Source: Spirochaetota bacterium (GTDB lineage: Bacteria > Spirochaetota > Leptospiria > Turneriellales > Turneriellaceae). Taken from it: a stretch of DNA of 12,146 nucleotides. The stretch's first letter is position 1. Every line of letters starts with the position of its first letter. Under the pieces are notes generated by a model. It saw only the letters and a program-made list of their open reading frames with translations, was not told the DNA's origin and did no database searches. The stretch lies in NCBI GenBank assembly GCA_963205035.1, contig CAUJII010000022.1:1-12146 (forward strand). The letters are read 5' to 3'. Made by a program: the position numbers and the translations under genes. Of the stretch, positions 1 through 6,240 are shown piece after piece.

Positions 1-701
1 TCGAGGGTGTTGGAGAAATCCCCCATACCCATCTCTCTCACCGATCGGTGCGCCTTTTCAATAGGCTTAAGAATACTTTGAACGAGCCACAAACCCAACG
101 GGAAAAGGAGAACTCCCATCGCGGCAGACGTGTAGATACGCACTTCAGTCGCAAGGCCCACGAAAAAACCCAACAGAGGAACGACGCACGCAAGGAATGC
201 GTAGGCGACGAGCGTAATTAAGCGCGCTTTGAGCGAAAGCCCTTTGAAGAACGCAGCAAAGCGCGAAGGTTGTGGTAGTTCTGCCTTCTTTCCCTGCCGA
301 TTGAGTTCTTGAAAAAATTTTTCCGCTTGGTCAACCTCTGCGCGGTTCGGCGAGCGCCTGACAGAGATATAGCCAACGTGCACACCATTTCGATACTGAG
401 GAGCAACGTGTGCCTCGACCCAATAATGATCGCCCGATCTCGAACGGTTTTTGAGAATGCCGCGCCAAGGGTGGCCGCTTTTAATCCGCGACCATAAATC
501 GCCGTAAACAGCCGGTGGAATGTCGGGGTGGCGGATCATGTTATGCGGTTCGCCGACCATCTCTTCGGGTAAGTATTCGGAAATTTCGCTGAAGTCTTTG
601 CTCGAATAGGTAATGACGCCCTTTGTGTTTGTCTTTGAAACGAGAGTCGCGTTCGCTCTTAACGGTCGCTCTTTTTGTGTAACGGGTTGGTTATTGCGCA
701 T
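1..701 (-). CDS. Aer-like PAS chemoreceptor, 3' part cut by window edge
   Basis: The gene begins at an ATG at 701 with an AAGGAAGA ribosome binding site just upstream, and it stays open for 233 codons to the edge of the window. Its N-terminus is an Aer-type PAS domain (about residues 20-118) with the family signature around residues 52-70 (PHNMIRHPD...GDLW) and HPW at 77-79. Two hydrophobic segments follow (about 162-184 and 190-212), then the start of a HAMP-like linker. It should be an inner-membrane receptor sensing an internal redox or oxygen signal through FAD, as E. coli Aer does. It starts 10 nt after the stop of the neighbouring receptor gene and aligns with it without gaps; I counted about 131 of 233 identical residues (56%), so this is a tandem duplicate. 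Residue 34 is Ser where the neighbour and Aer have Asn. The signalling domain lies outside the window. Confidence 0.93.
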   Translation of the reverse strand, partial: MRNNQPVTQKERPLRANATLVSKTNTKGVITYSSKDFSEISEYLPEEMVGEPHNMIRHPDIPPAVYGDLWSRIKSGHPWRGILKNRSRSGDHYWVEAHVAPQYRNGVHVGYISVRRSPNRAEVDQAEKFFQELNRQGKKAELPQPSRFAAFFKGLSLKARLITLVAYAFLACVVPLLGFFVGLATEVRIYTSAAMGVLLFPLGLWLVQSILKPIEKAHRSVREMGMGDFSNTL

Positions 702-711
702 ATCTTCCTTT

Positions 712-2295
712 TTATTTTGCTTGAACGATTCTAAATTCGCCAACGACATCAGTCATTAAATCCGCGACACCTTGTAACCCATTCGACGCATTCGAGACGC
801 TCGCCGCATCCTTCGCGTTCGAGGTGACTGCGACGCTGATACCTGAAATGTTCTTGTTAATTTCTCCCGAAGCCTCGGAGATTTGCGAAACGTTATTTGC
901 AATCTCTTTCGTCGTCATCGACTGCTCTTCGACGGCGGAGGCGATGCCAATGTTGCCGTCGTTTACCTGATCGATTATTTTTGCAATAGACTCAATCGAC
1001 TCGACAGTCGCTTCGGTGCTTTTTTGAATACCATGGATTTGTTTGCGGATGTCTTCGGTCGACGCGGCTGTCTGCCTCGCCAAGTCTTTGACTTCTTGCG
1101 CAACCACAGCAAAACCTTTTCCCGCCTCGCCTGCACCGGCCGCTTCAATCGAGGCGTTCAAAGCCAGCATGTTTGTTTGCTCCGCAATTTTGGAAATCAT
1201 CTGGATGACTTTGCCGATGCTCTCGGCACCCTGCCCCAACTCGCGAACACGCCCCTGCGCTTCGTGCGCAATCTCCTTTGCCTCTTTCGAAATCTTCGCA
1301 CCCTCCGAAGCTTTCGACGCCACCTCGCCAATCGAAATCGACATCTCTTCGACGGAGCTCGAAACAACCTGTAAGTTCTGGTCCATTTGGTTCGCCGCTG
1401 CAGAAATGTTCGCCGTCTGCTGCGAGACTTCTTCGACGCCAACGGAAAGATTATGGCTCGCTTCGGCCAAGTTCTTCGAACCCGCATTCAAATCGCGAGC
1501 CGACTCGGTCATTTGCAAGACTAGCCCCGAGACGTTTGTGTTCATAAGCTGCACCGATTCTAAAAGCTGGCCCATTTCTGTGCTGCCGCGCACGTCGAGG
1601 GGATTCGAGAAATCGCTACGCGCCATATCTTGAACCGCACTCAGCGCTTCTTCCAAAGGTTTGAGGATACTCGCCGCCACCCAGTAACCCAACGGCAGAA
1701 TAAAAACTCCCATCGCCGCAGATGTGTAGATGCGCACTTCAGTCGAGAGGCCTAAGAAAAAACCCACCAGCGGAACGAGCGACGCGCAAAGCGCATAGAC
1801 GAAGAGCGAAACCACACGCGCTCGAATCGAGAGCCCTCGAAAAAATTGCAGGATAGCGTTCGGTTTCGGCAGTCCCGCTTTTTGGTCGAGACTATTGAGC
1901 GCCTTATACACTCCTTCGGCGGCTTTGATGGCTTCTCGGCTTGGTGGACGACGTACGGAAATATAGCTCGCAATTTTGCCATCTTTATATTGCGCGGCGA
2001 CCTGTGCATCGACCCAATAAAAACCGCCGGACTTGTTACGGTTCTTGACCATGCCACGCCAAGGGTGGCCTTTTTCGATGCGCTCCCATAAATCGCCGAA
2101 GGCAAGCGGAGGAACATCGGGATGCCGGATGAGATTATGCGGTTTGCCATACATCTCTTCGCGGGTAAACTCGGCGACGTTGCAGAAGTCACGGTTGGTG
2201 TAGGTGATGACCCCCTTGAGGTTCGTTTTTGAAACCAGAATTTCGTTCGGTTGAACGACTCGCTCGATATTTGTGACAGGTAAGTTTTGACGCAT
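712..2295 (-). CDS. Aer-like PAS methyl-accepting chemotaxis protein
   Basis: This is a complete 527-residue chemoreceptor that should pass an intracellular redox or oxygen signal to CheA through CheW. An Aer-type PAS domain covers about residues 20-118. Asn34, Arg57, His58, Asp60, Trp79 and Asn85 fall at the numbers I remember for E. coli Aer residues that matter for FAD binding or signalling, so FAD binding is likely. Two hydrophobic segments at about 162-184 and 190-212 anchor it, with almost no periplasmic part. A HAMP-like linker (about 213-262) leads to a long coiled-coil signalling domain. Its hairpin tip is at about 366-402 and includes AEQTNMLALNASIEAAGAGE. There is no NWETF-type C-terminal tether; the protein ends FRIVQAK. 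The ATG lies 7 nt after the cheW stop, with a modest AAGAG ribosome binding site inside the end of cheW. Co-transcription with cheA and cheW is therefore likely. Confidence 0.96.
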   Translation of the reverse strand: MRQNLPVTNIERVVQPNEILVSKTNLKGVITYTNRDFCNVAEFTREEMYGKPHNLIRHPDVPPLAFGDLWERIEKGHPWRGMVKNRNKSGGFYWVDAQVAAQYKDGKIASYISVRRPPSREAIKAAEGVYKALNSLDQKAGLPKPNAILQFFRGLSIRARVVSLFVYALCASLVPLVGFFLGLSTEVRIYTSAAMGVFILPLGYWVAASILKPLEEALSAVQDMARSDFSNPLDVRGSTEMGQLLESVQLMNTNVSGLVLQMTESARDLNAGSKNLAEASHNLSVGVEEVSQQTANISAAANQMDQNLQVVSSSVEEMSISIGEVASKASEGAKISKEAKEIAHEAQGRVRELGQGAESIGKVIQMISKIAEQTNMLALNASIEAAGAGEAGKGFAVVAQEVKDLARQTAASTEDIRKQIHGIQKSTEATVESIESIAKIIDQVNDGNIGIASAVEEQSMTTKEIANNVSQISEASGEINKNISGISVAVTSNAKDAASVSNASNGLQGVADLMTDVVGEFRIVQAK

Positions 2296-2302
2296 GAGAC
2301 TC

Positions 2303-2740
2303 TTAGTTAATTTTTGATGTGAGCGACGCTAAATCGGGAATCAAGACCAAACCCTCTTTAACTTTCGCAACCTTCTGAATGAATGCACTTTCGCTCTCGG
2401 CAAGGTTTGCGGGTGCGGGCTCTAAATCCTCCTCGCCTAAAAAGAGCGTATCGCTAATCGAATCTGCCGACACAGCGACGGGATACCCTTCGACGCGCAA
2501 ATTGACAATCGTCGAGGCCTCCTTGTGTTGCGCTTCTTTTCTATCCGCCAAGAGGGCTTCGAGGTCGATGACAGAAACGACGGTGCCGCGCAAGTTCGCA
2601 AGACCGATGACAAACCCCGGCGCACGAGGCAACCGCGCAAGCGCGACATTATTGACAATCTCACGGCAATGCGCGAGTTCCAGACCGAAAAGGTATGCCC
2701 CCGATTTCCAAATCAAGTATTCTTTACTTTGCGCTTTCAT
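2303..2740 (-). CDS. cheW: Chemotaxis coupling protein CheW
   Basis: CheW is a cytoplasmic scaffold that links chemoreceptor tips to the P5 domain of CheA in the receptor array. The 145-residue protein is one CheW domain of normal length. The best marker is GLANLRGTVVSVIDL at residues 46-60, matching the conserved NLRG...P/S-VIDL core; Arg51 corresponds to the conserved receptor- and kinase-contact Arg. The start is set by an ATGA overlap of 4 nt with the cheA stop and a GGGAG ribosome binding site seven bases upstream, inside the end of cheA. That arrangement suggests coupled translation with cheA. It lies directly upstream of two receptor genes it probably serves. The assignment is secure. 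Confidence 0.96.
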   Translation of the reverse strand: MKAQSKEYLIWKSGAYLFGLELAHCREIVNNVALARLPRAPGFVIGLANLRGTVVSVIDLEALLADRKEAQHKEASTIVNLRVEGYPVAVSADSISDTLFLGEEDLEPAPANLAESESAFIQKVAKVKEGLVLIPDLASLTSKIN

Positions 2741-5214
2741 GCGACGCTCCCGGTCAGTTCAGGTAGCGGCCCTTGCGCTAAGACGTCTTGCATCATCTGC
2801 TGAACATTCAAAACAACAACCGTCTCTTCTTTGACGAGCGCATACCCTTCGATCACACGCAAGTCGCCCGCCTCTTTACGCAGCGTCAACCGCTCCTCCA
2901 CGATATCCACAATCTCGGCGGCCAAGAGCCCGTAACGCCTGCCGTCGGTCTGCAAGATAATTAGATTCTTGAGTTTTTCTTCGGGAGTAGTCTCGTTACG
3001 TAAGAAATCCATACTCAAGATGGGAATAATTTCGTTGCGGTAGTTGACGACGCGGCGGTCGACAATCGTTTCAATCGCCGAAGGATCAATCGACTCGATG
3101 CGCGGAAGCGACGTCACCTTGAAAGCCACGTTGCGACCGTAAACTTTGAATAGCAAATGTTGATCGCTGAGTTGAACAATCTGCGCAACAGAACGTTCTT
3201 CGTGGTGGGTCTCGACGGCAGTGTGGAGGTTTGTTTGTTTTCCGATAAGCGTCGCGTCCAAAATGGGAGCAATACGGCCGTCGCCCATGATTGCTGCGCC
3301 GGAGAAAATCTGTTTGTCTTGCCCAAAGTGCGGTAAGGGTTTCACAACAACCTCTTCGGTGTCTAAAATTGTTTGAACGCGCAAACCATAATTATACTTC
3401 TCTGTGCGCACGACGACGATAAAATTGAGAGTGCGTTCTTGAGGGGCAAACTCTAAAATCTCGGCAGTGTCGATGAGCGGCAAAAGACGTTGCCGTAGTT
3501 CATACGCTGCCTTGTTCTGGATTTGCTTCAGGTGGGTTTCATCGACAGTCACAACCTCGACAATGTTTTGTTGCGGAATCACGAAGCGAAACCCGTCGAC
3601 CTCGACTGTGAGGCAAGTCAAGATAGAAAGAGTTTGTGGGATTACTATTGTTACCGTTGTGCCTTTGCCTTGGTCGCCTTGGACATCCACCGAACCGCCA
3701 ATTTTACTCACATTGGTGCGCACGACATCCATTCCGACGCCGCGCCCGGAAATAGTCGTCACCTCGGTCTTTGTGCTAAAGCCCGGCAGAAAAAGATACT
3801 CGGAGATTTCCGTGGGGGTTGCGGCGGCGGCCATTTCGCGTGAGATGAGCCCGCGGCTCACTGCAATGTTCTTGATTTTTTCTAAATCAAGCCCCCTGCC
3901 GTCGTCGACAACGCGGATGACAATATTCCCCTCGCGCGTCTCTGCCTTGAGAAGGATTAATCCGCCTTCTTTTTTGCCCGCCTTCGCTCGCTCGTCGGGT
4001 GTTTCCAAACCGTGGTCGACTGCGTTTCGGATGATGTGTACCAACGGGTCGGCAATTTCGTCGATGATGGCCTTATCGATTTCAATATCGCCCCCCTCGA
4101 TGACGAGCTCTGCCTTCTTAGACGTTTGTTGCGCCGTCTCGCGCACAAGCCTCGGAAAGCGGTTGAAAAGCACGTCGAGAGCTTGGAGGCGGGTTTTCAT
4201 TACTTTGTCTTGCAAGTCAGAGACTAAGTAACTGAGTTTTTTCGAGAACACAGAGAGCGCTTGGTCTTGCGCTTCATCGACCTTGCGCACCAAAGCGTTT
4301 CGAGTGAGCACAATTTCACCCGTTATGTCGATTAAGGAATTCAGAAGATCCAAATGTACTTTGAGATGCGTGTCGCGCACATGGGTGTCGCGGCTAAAGT
4401 CTTTCGCGACAACGTCGTTCGATGATTTTTCTTCGCTCGCTTCGGGCTGCCAAAGATAGTGCGAGAGAAGAACCTTAATGCCTAAGTTTTTCACAACCTC
4501 TTCTGCTTTATCTTTGCTGTTCACAATGAGGTAGTAAGGAAGAAACGGTTTCGAGGGATCGTTGGTAATCGATTCTTTACGCAACACCCCCAACGCCAAG
4601 AGACTCGCCGTCTTTTGCAGCGGCTGTAGTTTTTCAGAAAAATCGTTAAGCTTCATGTCGCCTTGATCGCCAAAGTCAAGAACCAAAAATAAGAGGTAGT
4701 GTCCTTCGGACTTAGCCGCCTCTAAGTATTTTTCAGGCATACGGATGCGATCGATACTCTGCTTGAGCTTTTCTTGACTCGACTTCTGTGACGAAGGCTT
4801 CTCTGAAGATGCCGCTTGAGCCGTTGTAGGTGAAGCTTTACCGCTTTTCAAAGCCTGCACCAAATCGTCGATTGTGATCCCGGCCAATTTTTGCGGTTCA
4901 TCCATCGCAGCTAAAAGTGCGCGCAACCTATCCATGACATTAAGGCAGAGATCGATGGTCTCTGCCGAAAGCTTTTCTTCTTTCTTTCGGAGATTCTCAA
5001 GGAAAGTTTCAAATACGTGGCAGAGAGCAATCATCCCCTCAAGCTCGAAAATGCCCGCATTACCCTTAATCGTATGGAATGCACGCATCAGCTCGACAAA
5101 ATGCTCTGCCTTAAACGCATGCTCTAAGTCTAAGACCTGCGCTTCGGATGTTTGCAGCAAGTCGCGCGTCGTCGTGATGAAAGAATCTTTGACCTCTTGT
5201 AAATTCAGATCCAT
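2737..5214 (-). CDS. cheA: Chemotaxis histidine kinase CheA with two C-terminal CheW-like domains
   Basis: CheA autophosphorylates on the HPt histidine under receptor control and passes phosphate to CheY-type regulators. The 825-residue protein has an HPt domain (about 1-110) with the phosphorylated His at 47 in AFHTIKGNAG. A Ser/Lys-rich linker (about 125-152) is followed by a segment of about 100 residues (155-256) that I cannot match to a standard P2 domain. The dimerisation helices are at about 280-355. The ATPase domain (about 356-525) shows the N-box HIIRNAVDHGLE (393-404), G1 DDGRGLD (437-443) and G2 GRGVGMDVV (490-498). A P5 CheW-like domain (about 525-665) is followed by a second CheW-like domain (about 680-812), so the C-terminus is longer than in E. 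coli CheA (about 650 residues). There is no receiver domain. The ATG overlaps the stop of the STAS-like gene by 1 nt, with a strong GGAGG site eight bases upstream. Confidence 0.97.
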   Translation of the reverse strand: MDLNLQEVKDSFITTTRDLLQTSEAQVLDLEHAFKAEHFVELMRAFHTIKGNAGIFELEGMIALCHVFETFLENLRKKEEKLSAETIDLCLNVMDRLRALLAAMDEPQKLAGITIDDLVQALKSGKASPTTAQAASSEKPSSQKSSQEKLKQSIDRIRMPEKYLEAAKSEGHYLLFLVLDFGDQGDMKLNDFSEKLQPLQKTASLLALGVLRKESITNDPSKPFLPYYLIVNSKDKAEEVVKNLGIKVLLSHYLWQPEASEEKSSNDVVAKDFSRDTHVRDTHLKVHLDLLNSLIDITGEIVLTRNALVRKVDEAQDQALSVFSKKLSYLVSDLQDKVMKTRLQALDVLFNRFPRLVRETAQQTSKKAELVIEGGDIEIDKAIIDEIADPLVHIIRNAVDHGLETPDERAKAGKKEGGLILLKAETREGNIVIRVVDDGRGLDLEKIKNIAVSRGLISREMAAAATPTEISEYLFLPGFSTKTEVTTISGRGVGMDVVRTNVSKIGGSVDVQGDQGKGTTVTIVIPQTLSILTCLTVEVDGFRFVIPQQNIVEVVTVDETHLKQIQNKAAYELRQRLLPLIDTAEILEFAPQERTLNFIVVVRTEKYNYGLRVQTILDTEEVVVKPLPHFGQDKQIFSGAAIMGDGRIAPILDATLIGKQTNLHTAVETHHEERSVAQIVQLSDQHLLFKVYGRNVAFKVTSLPRIESIDPSAIETIVDRRVVNYRNEIIPILSMDFLRNETTPEEKLKNLIILQTDGRRYGLLAAEIVDIVEERLTLRKEAGDLRVIEGYALVKEETVVVLNVQQMMQDVLAQGPLPELTGSVA

Positions 5215-5522
5215 TATGCGACCTCCACAAGCCCAGAAAAGACATGCGCCATATTCAGACGCCGCAGAGCCTCAAGAAGCGCCGTCGACGCTTCGAGCTC
5301 TAACACGACCTCTTCGCGCTTGAGCTTGAGCGCTAAAGACACTATAACAGAAATTACGCGCATCGACAAGTCACCTGTATCATAAAGTCGTATTGTCACT
5401 TGTTTCACCTTATGGCCTTCAAGTGCATAGAGCAAGTCACTCCAAAGTTTAGGTGTCTCTGCCATAAAATCGGGATTTTCTAAAGTAATAAATGCCGTCG
5501 TTTTCTTTTTGAAGAAGTTCAC
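5214..5522 (-). CDS. Small STAS-like protein, first gene of the chemotaxis operon
   Basis: This 102-residue protein looks like a single STAS (anti-sigma-factor antagonist/MlaB-like) domain: alternating strands and helices, with DTGDLSMRV at residues 48-56 where STAS proteins have the DSSGLG-type switch loop, and Ser53 at or near the usual phospho-Ser. The match is by pattern and is weaker than for the other genes. The start is GTG at 5522-5520, preceded by GAGG at a 5-nt spacing; the ATG one base further out hits a stop at once. It is the first gene after the candidate sigma-28 promoter and its stop overlaps the cheA start (TAATG), so it is made together with CheA. It may modulate CheA or an array component, or act in an unrelated partner switch. 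The function is inference from context. Confidence 0.8.
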   Translation of the reverse strand: MNFFKKKTTAFITLENPDFMAETPKLWSDLLYALEGHKVKQVTIRLYDTGDLSMRVISVIVSLALKLKREEVVLELEASTALLEALRRLNMAHVFSGLVEVA

Positions 5523-5622
5523 ATGCGCCTCGTTGAGTAGGTTGTCTTTTTCTTTTCAAAGGGTCAAGTCAGTATGGATTCTTATTTTACCTGTGAGCGT
5601 GGGATAAATACCACACTCTTTC

Positions 5623-5650
5623 TTATCGGATATCCTAAGCACGAACTTTG
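5623..5650 (-). promoter_or_regulatory. Candidate sigma-28 (FliA-type) promoter of the chemotaxis operon
   Basis: On the minus strand, CAAAGTTC (5650-5643) is followed after 12 bases by TCCGATAA (5630-5623). The sigma-28 consensus is TAAAGTTT, an 11-base spacer, then GCCGATAA, so each half has only one or two mismatches and the spacer is one base long. Transcription would begin near 5616, giving a leader of about 94 nt before the GTG of the first gene. This fits the flagellar and chemotaxis regulon of many bacteria. The -10 half overlaps the palindrome GGATATCC (5628-5635). Confidence 0.6.
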
Positions 5651-5760
5651 CCTCCCTGCACGCTGCCCGCTCTAAAAAGTCTAAATCCTACGTATTTCTA
5701 CCTATCCGATGCGTAAAATGTCGGATTGAAATTTCGGTCGAATTATGTTACATCTTGAGT

Positions 5761-6198
5761 ATGACTCCCCAAACTCAAAGTCCAAACCTGCCGCCAAATT
5801 CGCTCAAAATCTATGCACGTGCACCTATCATCGTTGCAGACGATGAAAGGCTACTGCGCAAGGCATTGAGACAAGTTCTCGAAGGTTGGGGAGCGACTGT
5901 GATGGAAGCCGAGAACGGGCGCGCCGCGTTAGAAATTCTAAAGACGCTGCCTCGTGCGCTCATCTTATCGGATATTAGCATGCCTGAAATGGATGGCCTC
6001 GATCTTCTCGAAGAGGTGACGGCGCACTACCCTCGCTCACACGTCATTATCGTCTCGCGGATGTCTCACGAAAAAATTATCAAAGGTGCGATGGAATACG
6101 GCGCGTTGGGTTATCTTACAAAACCTTTCCAGTTGCCCCACTTAAAAAACGAAATTGCCGAGGCCATGCGCAAGATGGCCTTAGGTGACTCATGCTAG
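5761..6198 (+). CDS. Single-domain response regulator (CheY-like receiver)
   Basis: The product is one receiver domain with a short N-terminal extension and no DNA-binding or enzymatic output domain. Numbering from the ATG at 5761 (145 residues), the acidic pocket is Asp27-Asp28 (VADDE), the phosphorylated Asp is 71 (ILSDISMPEMDG), the conserved Ser/Thr is Ser99 and the Lys is 121 (LTKPF). All key residues are present, so it should be phosphorylated by a kinase and act by protein contact. An in-frame TTG at 5755 is a possible alternative start; neither has a clear ribosome binding site. It is divergent from the CheA operon, making it a candidate CheA target. It could equally serve an unrelated kinase, as it resembles general receivers (EAENGRAALE) as much as CheY. 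glnA follows after 42 nt in the same direction. Confidence 0.88.
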   Translation: MTPQTQSPNLPPNSLKIYARAPIIVADDERLLRKALRQVLEGWGATVMEAENGRAALEILKTLPRALILSDISMPEMDGLDLLEEVTAHYPRSHVIIVSRMSHEKIIKGAMEYGALGYLTKPFQLPHLKNEIAEAMRKMALGDSC

Positions 6199-6201
6199 AA
6201 T

Positions 6202-6214
6202 AGACAGCATGTCT
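6202..6214 (+). other. Small inverted repeat ahead of glnA
   Basis: AGACA-GCA-TGTCT forms a perfect 5-bp inverted repeat with a 3-base centre. It starts 4 nt after the receiver-gene stop and ends 26 nt before the glnA start. A second short one (CGAA 6215-6218 with TTCG 6225-6228) follows directly. It could be an operator or a small hairpin in the glnA leader, but at this length chance is possible. Confidence 0.25.
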
Positions 6215-6240
6215 CGAAAATAAATTCGCTAAACGCCCTT

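Noticed and set aside
883..1633. Two overlapping open frames (163 and 196 codons) opposite the receptor signalling domain
   Set aside because: They are complementary-strand reflections of the repetitive coiled-coil coding sequence, without family resemblance or ribosome binding sites.
3467..4231. 254-codon open frame opposite cheA
   Set aside because: It is antisense to a secure gene covering the kinase core, and its composition (rich in Ser, Thr, Arg) is that of a shadow frame.
5682..5712. A sigma-28 promoter on the plus strand for the receiver gene
   Set aside because: TAAA and TCCGATGC are 19 bases apart (about 15 expected) and the -10 half lacks the final AA.
5755..5760. TTG start for the receiver gene two codons upstream
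   Set aside because: It is possible, but the ATG at 5761 is the more usual codon and there is no ribosome binding site to favour the TTG.
6176..6200. Sigma-54 promoter ahead of glnA
   Set aside because: GG and GC dinucleotides near the receiver-gene end are about 15 bases apart instead of the required 10.
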